Shown here in pieces: positions 32,156 to 43,839 of a DNA stretch of 64,000 nucleotides. Position numbers and translations under genes: made by a program. The first letter of the stretch is position 1, and each line of letters begins with the position of its first letter. This DNA comes from Heligmosomoides polygyrus polygyrus (taxonomy: Eukaryota > Nematoda > Chromadorea > Rhabditida > Heligmosomidae). Where the stretch lies: the NCBI GenBank assembly GCA_947396885.1, contig OX377202.1, positions 15,438,001 to 15,502,000 of the forward strand. Direction: 5' to 3'. The notes under the pieces were generated by a model that was not told the origin of the DNA, did no database searches, and was given only the letters and a program-made list of their open reading frames with translations.

Positions 32156-33177
32156 ATGACCCACTGGTGCATTGCCACCACTTTCCGTCAGCTAACACAA
32201 TGTGCTGCAGAAATGTTTTTGAAGTGCAGCCTAGGTTATTAAGGCCTAGAGGCGTTCCTTCCTTATCTCTTGCACAACTCTACTGACGTCTACGAATCGC
32301 CTCCTCTTCTGTTTTTTCCCTCTGTGTCTTAACTTGTGGGCGATGTCCTTTTCTTTAGAGGTGCGCTCATAAGTGCAAATTGCCTTGTTCATTTTTTGGA
32401 GACATGATTTGAAAGTATGAGAGACGGCAAGTTTGTAGTTCGTCTTTCGAGATTACTACCCTCAAAGAAATGATAAACTTGCAAATTGCAGATCCGTAGC
32501 AATATCCTGTGACGTCCGCAGGCTTAGTTGTTATTGCATCCACTTCCTCATTACGTCTTGAACAAATATAGTGGGTACGCAGATGCACACACGGATGAGT
32601 CGCCGACTACCACCTGCTTTCTGAATCAGTGTTCAAAATTCGCACCCAGGCCCACGGGTTCTACCTCACTTAAGTACTTTAGTAGATGCCTAACCAGAGA
32701 AGAGTCTTAGGTGTATGTCTGAATTAGGGAAATGGATAGTACTGCGAGAATCTCCATCAGTGGAAAAACATACAGTGGAAAAACATGTCTCGTTTTTGCT
32801 GAGTCCTTGAACCCAAAGAGGTACGGGCCCTCGAATATGTGGACCCAGACGACGCCTCAAAACAGCAAGTTGTTCAGGAAACCCACTTCCTTTTCAGTTC
32901 CGTTCAGAATTTGAATTGTTCGCGTGAAGTGCAGCTGAGTGGGTGCGAAGGGGCTCAGCCGTTCGTCGACGTCTTTTCCATGTGCAGCGTTTCGAGCGCC
33001 TTTGTTGAATGCTAATCAGTGAACCTAACGTCATTTTCCTTCGTTCATCATTAAGGCTCGTAAATAGTAATTTAGTTTCTAGAGCAGAACAACGCACTCG
33101 AGCGCTCTGATCGTGGTCACATCGGTTTCTAGATCATTCCAGTGTGTGAACTAGGTGCAACTTCATTTTATTAAACT
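32156..33177. other. No recognisable feature
   Basis: No motif seen. The GTGGAAAAACATACA-type direct repeat near 32760-32785 is short. Confidence 0.4.
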
Positions 33178-33424
33178 ATAAAAGACAAATGAGTTCATTA
33201 CTCCCTTGATCCTTAGTTGGGATGCGGTTTGGGATGTCTAGTTTCTACTTGTACGGGATATCGTGATGAAAATTTGAATAAGTATTTGGCCTATACCATG
33301 ACTTGCGCTGGCCACCAGTGGATGGACAAAATGCATTACCCTTCCCAGATAGGATTCGAGCCTGGAACCTCGAGTCGATGTCAGGTTTGTGTCGGCCTCT
33401 CCAGAATGCGCTACCACGTGCGCG
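33178..33424 (-). mobile_element. SINE-1 copy, older subfamily with better tRNA match
   Basis: The minus-strand head reads GTGGTAGCGCATTCTGG and, 50 bp on, AGGCTCGAATCC, closer to canonical tRNA A- and B-boxes than the young copies. The body motifs GTATTTGGCC and CATGACTTGCG are recognisable. It may preserve the ancestral tRNA-like state of the family. Confidence 0.6.
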
Positions 33425-34334
33425 ACTCTTTTAAAAAAGAACTTAATCCAAATGGGTGGACAAATGGGATGGAGGCTAAAGGTCGGTGTTATTCAATATT
33501 CTCTTACTTCCCATATTCATATATTTCTTCCTTTTTACTTCCTTTTCTGCTTTTTATACCATTAGGCATTTGATATGCGTCTAAAACCCATGTAGGACTT
33601 GCTATGCTGTTCCTTAGAGATGTGTGCGCTTTATTTCACCCTCAGAAACTGCACTACAATTCATATAGGACGCTGCTCGGGCACGGAGCCTTTCTGTTCG
33701 ATTCCGCCATGAAGCCATCACAGTTTGCTTTTTACCTGAAAGCCTTGTAGAACATACTTTCTGTCCTGTGGATTACCGAACTATAATAGTTACTTTCCTT
33801 TAGGTCGTGTTCTTCTGAAACACCTTCCACTTCTTGTATAAGGTTGAATCCTTTCCAAAATGAGTTGAAAGCCTATTACAGACTTAAATTTCGACATTTC
33901 TTCAAGTCCTTTGAAAAGTTCTTTGAGACAGAACCTCAGAAAGAAGGAAACTCATTTTTATCCAGTCTTTTTGATAGAGAAACGCCATATCAATTCCGAA
34001 AACATACCTTTCTAAAGTTGCGCTAAGCTTTTCCGGACGTTTAACTCGGAAACGGCAGAAATTACCTAGACTTTTCTAAGGCTGTTCGAAAACTGTAGTA
34101 GCAGCGCACAGCCATGAATCGCTAGGGTGGTGCTCGACCAGTAGTCAGTCCTTCGTAGTTAGGAGCTTCGTCGACGTTCTAGGACAAGAGGCGTTGTCAC
34201 ATGTGCTAAAACGTAAAATAGGTGGGTCAACCACGTGGTCGTTTCGCAGACAGCCGCTGAACGTCGAAGAAACCCCATCGTATTATCCAATGTCGGGCTT
34301 CTTAGCGATTCCTCTGAATGAAGGTTTTATCGCT
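33425..34334. other. No recognisable feature
   Basis: The 60-residue frame at 33844-34026 is Phe/Lys-rich and protein-like but lacks a recognisable motif or splice context. Confidence 0.35.
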
Positions 34335-34955
34335 TCTAGAGAGGATCATCATTTTCATTAGAGTCTGTCCCGCTTGGCAGCAGCGTCCGCTCTTCTTGTG
34401 TGGCGCCGTCAATTCTTCCGATCAAATGCTTGATTAGGATGCACACCGGCTCTCTTCAAGTCCATGTGCAAGATATCTAGCCTACGTCTCTTCAGGCGTT
34501 CCCTGGGCCGCTTTCCAGGAACCTCAAGGTTCAGGCCTATCTTCCGGACGCTGTCGTCATTAGCGCGAAGGACGTGGCCATACCATCGAAGACGAGCTTC
34601 GCGCAGCTTCTCTGCTATCGGGCGATAGCGAACCTCTGTCGATGGTGTCGTTGCCAACGCGGTCCAAGCGCGTTACACCAGCTGTCCATCGTAGCATTTT
34701 CATCTCCATTACACTGAGGCGGCTTTCAATTTCCTTCGTAAGGGGCCAGCACTGAGCACCGTACTTCGCTACTGGGCGGGCGACTGTCCTATCCACCTTT
34801 GATTTGAGGTGCTCAGGTATTGCCCTGTCACAAAGCACCCCAGTCAACGAACGCCATTTGGACCAGGCTGCACTCACACGCGCATTCACCTCCAGCTTTA
34901 GGCTGCCATCGGACGTGACTGTTGATCCGAGGTAATTGAAAGATGTAACCTTAAA
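34335..34955 (-). pseudogene. Second LINE family, C-terminal fragment, frameshifted
   Basis: On the minus strand from about 34950: FKVTSFNYLGSTVTSDGS, NARVSAAWSKWRSLTGVLCD, YGAQCWPLTKEIESRLSVME, MLRWTAGVTRLDRVGNDTI, then after a frame change PIAEKLREARLRWYGHVLRA, GLNLEVPGKRPRERLKRRRL and DLKRAGVHP. This covers the region from just after the polymerase core to the C-terminus. It is homologous to the 29.0-kb fragment, from which it differs by at least one frameshift and by lacking the minisatellite unit. 5'-truncated and dead. Confidence 0.8.
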
Positions 34956-35780
34956 CTGTAACTTATAACTTTTGTAATAAAGATGTAACAGATAGTGGAG
35001 GATCTAATGGGCAATTCTGGGAGATAACGGAAGGGAAACAAACGTTGCTGGGTCATTTTCCACCAAGAAACGAAAATTTCGGGAGCAGTTTCCGTTTCAA
35101 TTTTCTTCTTCTCCCATTTTGTTACCGCATCATTCCTTCTTCTTCCGTAGTGTATTTGTGTAGTGGACAAAACAAATTTCAATGATGGAGAAATTGGAAA
35201 AATCGTTGTGAAAGAGCTGCTTGTGTCTGGCTTACCAGTGGTCTAGATATGAAGAACCTTTAGTCGTTACAGTTAGTAATAAGGAGTGCTTCCTGTACTG
35301 CAATGTATTTTTACATATTTCCTCTTGTTGCGAGTTCGTTTTGTTTCCAAACCTGCAACCTTCATAAATTCTATGTGTTCTTTTAGCGCAGTACTGTTGG
35401 CTATAAATAAACGGCACTGTGGGGTCGAGCAATGGCAAAGGGAAGTCGAGCTAATTTTGCCGGACAGTCATTAGTGCGAGTGGGGAGATCCGAGGAGATT
35501 AATCGAGAGCAGGCGACCACATTCATCGTCGCTCTTCCTATTAATCACTGTAAGCACTGAGTGTAATAGATACATTGGCGGACGGCCCACATCAGCTCTT
35601 GTCTCCATCAGTCAAATGGTAAGGTCTATTCTTTTTTGGAGATTAGCAGTTGACATACTGCTATTCTGAACAAATGCCTCGTTTTGGCAGTTATAGATTG
35701 CAAAGTAAATTGACGAAGGCCTTCCAGCGTGAAGATTAATAAAATTTAATATGCATTAACAGGTGTATACAAGTGCTAAA
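34956..35780. other. No recognisable feature
   Basis: Nothing was assigned. The short frames have no motif. Confidence 0.4.
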
Positions 35781-35876
35781 TGGTGATAAAAAATGGCGTC
35801 GATCAATCGCTTTTGGAATGCGCCTTGCATACTACTTTTACGGGATGTCGTGGAGGCGATTTGGAGGCGTATTTCG
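35781..35876 (-). mobile_element. SINE-1 fragment (3' part only)
   Basis: ATGGCGTCGATCAAT, GCGCCTTGCATACTAC and GGGATGTCGTGGAGGCGATT match the tail-side third. The tRNA-like head is absent. Confidence 0.6.
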
Positions 35877-36646
35877 CTCGAAGCGCAAAAACTTGAGCAA
35901 TTTAGAAAAAAGGATGAATGTATTTTTTCTTGAAAATTGTGCTGCGCTACTGCTATTAGAGGTCAGGCATCACATAGCCATCCGAAAAACAGTAGCAGCT
36001 ATCCTCCAGCCGGCTACCAGTACAAGAATATATTATACTAATCCGCTTGTTTACTTCAGCAACACATGATATACTGTCAACACCGAGCCCATTAATCGAA
36101 CAGCGCCGACTGCTTTCCCCTGGGTTCCCACTGGCCGTACGTCGAACCGTTGGAGAGTTCACCGGGTTTTCAGAAGATTTTCTGTCTTTTCTTCTTTCTT
36201 TCTTTGTTTTGCCAAGGGTTTTTCTTGTCTACAGCTAGAGTGGTGTAGCGTGATCGTCGCTCATCTACATCCGAATCGGCATTGGGCTCTACAGATAGCT
36301 CCCAAAGTCTTCTACTCAACGGTAACTAATGACATAGCAAGGATTGCAGATGACATTCTCAAATCGTTGTGCAGACTATCCTTCATCATCTAACGGCCGT
36401 AGAGCATCCCGGTAATGTGCAAACTGTGGCAGCATAAATGAGTTTTCTGAGCTGCACACATTCCGATGCCCTCAGGAAACATTCCCTTCGTGGAGAGAGA
36501 GGGTTTTTCCTCCTTTTTGCCCGCAGCAGTTTTGCACAAAGGGCATCGACGGCTCAGTGGGGATTGCGTCGCCTCACACAACCCCTTCAATCAGCTTTGC
36601 AATTTTAGCGGTTTGAAGAGTAGCTTATTGTTTTTATTGTTAAGCT
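35877..36646. other. No recognisable feature
   Basis: The minus-strand frame 36390-36590 has several Cys and His but no spacing I can assign to a zinc finger. Confidence 0.35.
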
Positions 36647-36885
36647 GGGCGCGTGTAGCACAGTCGGAAGAGGTGACGGCTGTAGATACTCAACCGATAC
36701 CAGGTTCCTGGTACTGCTACCAGACTTGCCTGGGAAGGATAAAGCGCTGATTTGTTCATCGGCTAGTCAACGCAAGTTATGGTATGGCCAAATACGTATT
36801 CAAATCGTCTCCACCGTAGAAGTGGAATGCGTGGCGCATCCCAAGAAAGTCTGAATAACGCCATCTTTTATCCTTTATCTTTATA
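36647..36885 (+). mobile_element. SINE-1 copy with internal deletion
   Basis: Head GGGCGCGTGTAGCACAGTCG is present. About 45 bp after GGTTCCTGGTA are deleted, joining it directly to CTGCTACCAGACTTG. Tail ATCTTTTATCCTTTATC ends near 36885. Confidence 0.75.
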
Positions 36886-37994
36886 GAAGAATTTAAGCAA
36901 GTTTTTGATTGAATAAGTCTGCTTAGTGTACTAACTCTCCTTGTAGCGATCGTCTGAACGACGTCTCCGGTATTATGTTTTTCAGGACGGCGCATTACTG
37001 GAAAGAACCTCCGCGAGTGGTCGTTTATCAACCTGGGCATTAGAAAAGAAACCGGCAGTGGATTTCCGCAACCATTCCTTAAAGTGCACAATGATGGATT
37101 GACTATGCGAAAAGGTTATAGGATCGGTTTTCTAGGAGAAAGAATAATGACGTTGGTTTAAGGCCTAAGGTCAAGACTATTTGTTCAGAACTGGAGATAA
37201 GGCGCTCTAGTTCAATGGCGACTATGGAACACATGCCTGTGGGCATCGTTAGGAATGCAGATGAAATTCATTCCCGAATTCTCATCTACTCTGCGCCAAT
37301 GTGTAAGACTTCACGCTTTCCAGGTGATTGATCTACATTACACATTTCGTACCTGATTTATTCGCTTGATAGAAGGGCTGGTGGCAAGAAAATGTCCTTT
37401 TTTTATTTTATTTTCTTTTAAGCATAATATTTGGTTTCTCTTCTAGCGTTTTCTTTCCGTTACATTCCAAATCTATTTTTTGGCTACGAATGGTATTGCT
37501 TCTTTACGCATACATCTACATCCCGGCCTGGTCGAAACAAGGAAAGCTCCACATTAAACCATCAAGTTAAAAACACGGCCTAGCGCACATTACCTTCGCG
37601 AGAGACTCACTTTAGAGAATCGACTTTGTGAAAAAATCAATATTTAGAGCCGGTCAACATCGATTGACATTGATTAGTCGCTCGATAATGGTGACTACTG
37701 TATACTTTATCTAAAGGCCAACGTGGTTACGTTTTCAAATTCCAAACACCCATCAGATAAAATCTTTTGATAGCAGTGGAAAATCCAGATTTTTACTTGT
37801 TTTGAAAGTCTGCAGTCCGATCGACATGATTCCTTTTTTGAAGAAGGATCTCGAAAAAAAGCAAGAAAACTGATCAATACGCGATTATCTAACAAGGGAG
37901 GGGTCTGAAGCGTATGTCTGAACGGAGGGAGCGAGTCGTATAGGGAGAATGTCAATCCCTCAGTATAAAAATGCGTTCATTTTTTGCCAAGCCA
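36886..37994. other. No recognisable feature
   Basis: GGTCAACATCGATTGACATT near 37658 resembles the core of the 30.1-kb tandem repeat. Otherwise unassigned. Confidence 0.4.
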
Positions 37995-38490
37995 TTAAAC
38001 GCAAGGAGTAGGGAGTCCTTAAAGCCACAATGGAATACGGCGCATCAGGAGTTTGGGGCCTTGAACGCCCGCGATGTTTTTGCAGGCAAGCGGCTCGGAG
38101 CGCAGTGGAAATGACGTTGCTTCATGCGCCGAAGGTCGGGGTTTTGGTTCTTCTGCGCTGCTGCAATTTTGCCTGGTTGAGTTTTTGGGGGATTTTGATG
38201 TCTATATCGTTTCCAGACGTTTTCTGCGTGTTTTCTAGCTGCATGCTGTGGTATTCAACATGATGATTATATGTTCAACATCAGTGATACACTGGCACCA
38301 AGTGCATGAAGCAGATGAAATGCAATAAAAAAACAGCAGCGCAGAAGAACCAAAACTCCGACCTTCCTCGCATGAAGCAATGTCACTTCCACTGCGTCCC
38401 GAGCCGCTTGCTAGCAGAGGCATCGCGGACGTACAAGGCCCCCAAACTCTTGGTGCGCCCATTTGTGACCCCGTACTCCTTGGGTTTAAC
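37995..38490. repeat. Inverted repeat, arms about 170 bp, spacer 150 bp
   Basis: Left arm 37995-38172 and right arm 38324-38490 are complementary with moderate divergence. Examples are GCAAGCGGCTCGG against CCGAGCCGCTTGC and GGTTCTTCTGCGCTGCTG against CAGCAGCGCAGAAGAACC. No terminal duplication was recognised. The 161-codon minus-strand frame 38720-38235 crosses it without any known motif. Confidence 0.8.
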
Positions 38491-39690
38491 GACTTGGAAC
38501 GACGATTGGCAAAAAATAAACAGATTTTCACACCACCTGAGGGATGAGGATTTTCTGACCCGCTCCACCGTTCAGACATGCGCTTCAGACCCTTCCCTTC
38601 TAGGATATTCGAGATAAATTTTCGTCCGAGGAAAATTTGGCACGCCCTTCTTTGAAAAGTGATACGACTAGTACAAGTTATCTGCTCTACTTTAAAGCAA
38701 AAACATGTTTGACATTTCACAAAATAATAATTTCTCGAAAAATCATAGTTTTGCAGTTTATTTTACAGTTCAAGAAAGCATCAATCTTTGAGTGCGTTTA
38801 AATGAGAAATCGCATCATGCACTCCCTTTGCTCGTCGCGAACCTCCTTTGCCTGATGGCAAATATTTTGTTTTTCTTGAGTAAAGCACAATTCAACAGCA
38901 AAAATCAGCAAAAACGAATGTATGTAGAGACCACGTACCTACACTTCGCAGTTAGAAGCATGCGACAATTATACTAACAGTCAAATGAAAATCGCGATAT
39001 ATTCCGGAAGATTTCCTGTAACAAAGATTTACTCTGACCTTCTCAGGTAGTGTTGGTTTAATCTGAAAAATGGCGTAAAAAAGCCTGTGAAGCCCGGCCA
39101 ATCGAAAGACATATAGTGTTCAATCCTTCTCAGAAATGTCTAGTATAGATTACTCTATTTGCAGCGTAGGGAAGTACTAAATAACATGAGCGTGAACCGA
39201 AATCGAGGGATCGGTGCTAGCCAGAGAACACCACTGTGCTGTATTGCAGCCGAGCTTCTTGGAGACGTAGATCCCTTCCTTCTCCAGAAGCTGGGCCATT
39301 CCATAAAATCACTGTTCTCTTCATTCTACCGATGTTGCCAACTTGTGGTTGTTCCACGACATAGGATGGTGGGTACATTTCCTATGCAGGCCAGGGAAGA
39401 TGTCTTGGTGCCGATTCTCTACGCTCAACTTCACGACACATCCGTTTGCTGTTCTTTAGCCGCTGTACTAATTTTTAGTGGCGGGAGAGCTTGTGCGGCT
39501 TTTTTGAATGCAGTTTTCCACGCGGATGTGTTCAACTATGAGAAATATTCATACGATTCCGTTTGCTTTCAACAAGTGCATTTCAGGTCCGAAACTGATA
39601 TAAAATTTAGCACCTCTTAGAATCCTAGAGTGTTCCCTGCATTTCGAAACTGAACAGAGAAACAGGGCAGAATTTTTGTAACCATTACAA
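38491..39690. other. Unassigned, with a 153-codon open frame at 39159-39620
   Basis: The plus-strand frame begins MQRREVLNNMSVNRNRGIGA and has no recognisable domain, signal or splice context. Its length is unusual for this AT-rich region, so a decayed gene or transposon protein on either strand remains possible. Confidence 0.3.
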
Positions 39691-39791
39691 GGTCATGACT
39701 CAAGAGGTCCACCAGGCGGGTAGTTCCTGGAGCTTTAGTACGGGGTCATGACCCTAGAGGTCGCCTAGGCGGGTAGTCCCTGGAGCTCTAG
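39691..39791. repeat. 53-bp direct tandem duplication
   Basis: GGTCATGACTCAAGAGGTCC and GGTCATGACCCTAGAGGTCG start two units (39691, 39744), each continuing with AGGCGGGTAGTYCCTGGAGC. Divergence is about ten percent. Confidence 0.85.
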
Positions 39792-40794
39792 CTTCAGTCA
39801 CCCTCAGACTTCCAGCTGCGGGTGCCCGGTTAGCCATCCTGGTCTCTATTCACCGTTTCTTTGGTCTAGTGGTCTCTCAAACATTTTCCGTGAAATGAAA
39901 TGGCGTTTGGGGGTTAGTTTCTCAGATTGATTTCGTCTCATTCCAGGCTCTGAAGAATGCGAGAACGCCGAAGCGTTAGCCTGAGTGCTGTCTGTGTTAC
40001 CAATCTTGGAGTGGCTTGAGATAAATATTATTTCTCAACATTACAATTTTTCTCGCATGTTTGAATATGTAGTCCACATGAAAACCATGCTTATTAACTA
40101 CATGGTTTTTTCTGTCAAGAAGCCCGCTGTTACGACTCGAGCTTCCAAAATTCGTTTTTTCGTTCATTTCGCCAAACCACTAAGCAAGTCCGCTTTACTG
40201 CTGATATTTCTCCCCTAAATAAAGGTGTTGCACTACCACTGCACCTTGTATCTCGGTAATGCAAAAAATTATTTTTGACCGAAGCCTTGTAGTCTCCTGC
40301 AGCTCAGCACAACTGAGCATTTCTTGCGTCTACATGCCTCACCACATTTGGCAATGATTCGTTGCCCTTTCTTCTGCCTTTCAGCTTGAATTTCAGATGG
40401 AACTGGTTGGATCACATTCGTCTCTGATTTTCCAGCCTTTGACAAAGACGAAAAGCCGAGAGGTTAGACGAGGAAGCGTTAACACCTTGGATCTAGCTAA
40501 ACTCTAAGCGCCGTAAAGAAGTCTTGTCTTTGTTAAGTCTTTAAAATTTCCCTTTTTTCTCTCATAAACCGCATATGGATAGGCATAACGTTTAATCTAT
40601 GGCTGATCAGAATAGAGAATCCAAGAATGAAGAATTAACAATCCCAAACGCTGGTGAGACAAGAATTAGGGCCTACGTTAGTAAGCTTTTTGGACTCGCC
40701 TCACGTTTTTCTTCTTTATGAAATGGGACTAACCGGCATGTCCTCTGATTTCTAGCAGTGAAGTGAAGGACAGATGCAGACAATCACCACTATA
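39792..40794. other. Unassigned, with two GAACGCCGAAGCG-like motifs
   Basis: CTGAAGAATGCGAGAACGCC at 39950 and a weaker relative around 40440 resemble a motif seen near ends of Penelope-like elements. No coding part of such an element was found. Confidence 0.3.
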
Positions 40795-40985
40795 CTCTGC
40801 GTTGAGCACTGTCGGAGCAGGTGCCGGCCAGTTCGTGCACCCAGGTTCATGATTTGGACTTCTTCCGAGGCCCAGTAAGCCTTCCATCACTAAAGGGTGG
40901 TGGATTGGTAACAGACTTGTCTGGTAAGGATCTAACACTGACATGTTTATCGGCTGGCCACCGCAAGTCACAGCACAAGCCAAAT
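40795..40985 (+). mobile_element. SINE-1 copy interrupted by another SINE-1
   Basis: Plus-strand head and middle, up to GGCTGGCCACCGCAAGTCA and CAAGCCAAATA. The expected continuation resumes at 41291 with AGGCCAAATACGCGTTC, after a minus-strand copy. The two parts are best read as one older element split by insertion. Confidence 0.7.
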
Positions 40986-41275
40986 AAAGGGAAAAGGACA
41001 AATGGCGGCTTACTCAATCCCTTTTAGGATGCTTGACTCATTCTACTTTTTCTGTATGTCGCGCAGGCGATTTGAATTTGAGTTTTGGCATTCAATGACT
41101 TGCAGTGGCAAGCCGATGAACCAGTCAGCACTTTATCCTTTCCAGACAAATCTGGTAGCAGATCACTGCCCCCAAAGGGATGGAAGGATTGGCTGGCCTG
41201 GGGAGACCCGAACTAATATCCTGGGATCGGGTACACACGCCAGCTGGCACCTCCTCCGACTGCGCCATACAAGCA
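40986..41275 (-). mobile_element. SINE-1 copy nested in the preceding one
   Basis: Complete minus-strand copy from AAGGACAAATGGCGGC to the head at GACTGCGCCATAC. It lies between the halves of a plus-strand SINE-1. A related arrangement recurs at 56054-56435. Confidence 0.75.
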
Positions 41276-41290
41276 CTTGCAGGCCACGTA

Positions 41291-41480
41291 CAGGCCAAAT
41301 ACGCGTTCAAAATGTCTCCACGCCATCTCCTGTAGAAGTAGAATGCGTGGTGCATTCCAGAAGGGTCTGATTAACGCCGCCTTCTATCCTTCGTCCTCAA
41401 AGTGAAGGACAACTTGAGGCGTGATCTGACCCTGCAGCGATAGAAGACTTATGTAGTTAGCCAGGTTGCAAATCGATCCT
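41291..41480 (+). mobile_element. 3' half of the split SINE-1 plus a shared flank
   Basis: 41291-41393 is the tail half. Then AAAGTGAAGGACAACTTGAG and GCAGCGATAGAAGACTTATG and TAGTTAGCCAGGTTG follow. The same flank, in the same position, occurs at 56436-56510 and resumes at 58719 after a transposon insertion. This shows that SINE pair and flank belong to one larger repeat. Confidence 0.65.
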
Positions 41481-42034
41481 AGAATCAGGTGCTTCGCGCC
41501 TTCTACCTACTGCGCAGTAACCGCTCTCGGTTGTTATTTAAAATGTCTGGTTTTAAGTTTTACCCTGAGGATCACAAAAACCTAATGGATTTCAATCCGT
41601 TCAACCCTTCCTATAATAGATTAGATTGGAGTAGACTTTTTTCTTGTCTTGCTGCTGTCATGTCCAGTGCTGAATCATGAAACCCCAGCAATGTTGTCAA
41701 TCAGAATTATGACATCCCTGGGCCAATTGGTTAATCAGTAGATGATGCAGCTTCATGCCTCTTAGGACGATAAGACCTGATGCATGAGGCGGAGATGGCT
41801 TAGCGTTGCTCGTCATGCTTCGCTTCTTCAGTCCAAAGCTCTCTAAACATGCTGATAGCTGGAGAATTTATGGCATATTCGAGAGGAATTGGTCTTGTTC
41901 AATTCAGCCTTCTATTTCTTGATACTAGATTGATTTAGGTTTCTTCAAGGCAACCTCAAACCGGTGGTTTTAGTTAGGGTTTTTCATGTATAGCAATAAC
42001 CTGTTTTTTTGCAACAGATGCTTGCCCACGAGGT
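41481..42034. other. No recognisable feature
   Basis: Nothing was assigned. Confidence 0.4.
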
Positions 42035-42205
42035 AAAAATTGGTACCTGCTTTATCTGGGAGGGTAGTACCACAATTTGTTTATTGGCTGGCCACCGCAG
42101 TTCGTTGTACAGGTCAAATATGGAGAATCGCTTCCTTGGTTTCCTGTAGAAGTAAAGCGCGTAGCGTGTGCCATGTTGGGAGTGCTGTCATTCATCCTTG
42201 ACCCT
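42035..42205 (+). mobile_element. SINE-1 fragment, diverged
   Basis: Begins at AAAATTGGTACC, keeps TATTGGCTGGCCACCGCAG and TCCTGTAGAAGTAAAGCGCG. The tRNA-like head is missing. Confidence 0.6.
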
Positions 42206-43169
42206 CATTAAATAAGAAAAGCTGTAGAAAAAGGGATCCACTGACGGTAGGTGATAGACCAAAATTCGCTTTTATCCTAAGCACTCCTGATTCCCGTTGA
42301 TTCGAAGATTCGAAAATAAAATCTGTCGCATAATGAATGCTGAAGTGTTGATGGAAACTCAGACAAGGGATTGGAGACGCAAATCACTATATGCATCCCT
42401 CCGACTAGGATAGATCTGTAGGGCTTACGACACAGATGGTTACAGGCAACCAACGATGCCCCTCAATCCAGTTAGTATGGTATTCTGTGACGAATACACG
42501 GCGCTATCCCAGTTATGTGGGTAGGAGGCGACAAGTGCATCCTTGGCGGACCTCGAACGCAAAAATGAGATCCAGAAATGAGTTCAAATACAAAATAAAA
42601 TAAAAGGGAAACACTCACCCATAAACATCTGCGTGAGGCATTGGGTTGGACTCAAAGGGCTCGTCTACCCTAATGCGAGTCCTGCCAACGCCTTTGGGTG
42701 TTTTCATTTTTTTTCCTTGACCTGTGTGTTTTTCGGAACGCATTTTTGCATTTTAGGTTCACATAGGATGCGCTCTGTCACCTCCTAGATGGCCCTGTTT
42801 CTGCACCACCCAACTCGGATAGCGTCGAATGCATAACTCTGACTGCAACTGTTGGAGTTGCAAACACAACTCTTACATCACGCTAGACTTGAACTCACAC
42901 GGTCTATTTACTGGGCAGGCTGCTAGCCCATTACACTTCCAGCGTTCAATCTAAGGGAGCACACAGGATACCTACGTATCAGTTTCCTATCACTCGGGAT
43001 CAAACACTGACTCCTAATTAAGCTGCTAATTCTAAGCAATTCATTAGGCCAAGTAAGCTTGCGAGCTCATTTTCTGGATTTCCGCTAGAAATAAGCCGCG
43101 TGATGTGTCCCAGAAAATGCTGTGCACACTTCTATATAATATTATGCCCTTATGAACAAGACGTGACCG
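42206..43169. other. Unassigned; solo MITE end at 42394-42415
   Basis: CCCTCCGACTAGGATAGATC at 42397 is the end of the CCTAGTCCGG-type family. 42872-42948 has a weak tRNA-like T-loop (see rejected list). The rest was not recognised. Confidence 0.4.
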
Positions 43170-43340
43170 AGAACCTTCCGTTGACCAAATTCCCATTCCC
43201 ATTCCCGCCCGGTCAGAGGGAGGTGCGGGTTCGAGTCCCGTCTGGCGCTAGAAGTTTTGATAGCAACAAAACATCGTTGTAACATTGTAACAGCTTACAT
43301 CCTCGGTACCAGCCAATTGAGGCTTAAAGAAACTGAGTTG
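43170..43340 (+). mobile_element. SINE-2 copy
   Basis: Core GTGCGGGTTCGAGTCCCGT folds as a T-arm with a B-box. Upstream GAGAACCTTCCGTTGACC and CGCCCGGTCAG, and downstream TTTTGATAGCAACAAAACAT, CAGCTTACAT and AGGCTTAAAGAAACT, are all shared with 45326. No A-box was identified, so only the 3' half of a tRNA seems incorporated. Confidence 0.7.
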
Positions 43341-43839
43341 ACCAGATTGTTCTAAGGATTCCGAAGGCGATGAGAGGAGTACAAACGAAGGATTCATGAA
43401 TGACTGTCCTCAGCTGACAGAAACCTTATAAAAACGTTATTGCCTGAGGCGTTCAGGCGTCATGCGCATCATACTGGAAGCCATAGCCCCGAAACTATGA
43501 GAACGATGCTCGATTTGTATGGGTCATATGGGTAGAGCAACCGCAGTCTTGATCGGCTTCCTGCTCGCTTTGGACGTGGGTCCGTTTTATCGGCGCATTC
43601 TTAGCCTTCATTTGACGTCGTATGGTGGCTGGTTAACTCCTATTTTTAACATTTTATAGCCACTGCAAGCTGTCGCAGCGGTGGTCGTTCCCTTTGTAGT
43701 CTTGTTATACCTTCCCGATATTGATGTTGCTACTTTTATCTGCCAATAACACAACAAGGGACGATTCTCTTCAGTTACCTAAACAGCAAATGCCCCATCA
43801 AAGTCGAGTTGACACGACTCAGGAAAGGGTAGGAGGAGG
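43341..43839. other. No recognisable feature
   Basis: Nothing was assigned. Confidence 0.4.

Noticed and set aside
36390..36590. Minus-strand Cys/His-rich frame, considered as a gag-type zinc knuckle
   Set aside because: Cys and His spacing does not fit a CCHC or CCHH pattern and there is no retroviral-type polymerase nearby.
38235..38720. 161-codon minus-strand frame
   Set aside because: It crosses an arm and the spacer of the inverted repeat, has no motif, and composition bias of the arm explains its length.
42872..42948. Possible tRNA on the minus strand (GAGTTCAAGTCTAGCG T-loop)
   Set aside because: Acceptor and T-arm pairing cannot both be satisfied and no proper D-arm forms, so at most it is an old tRNA-like relic.
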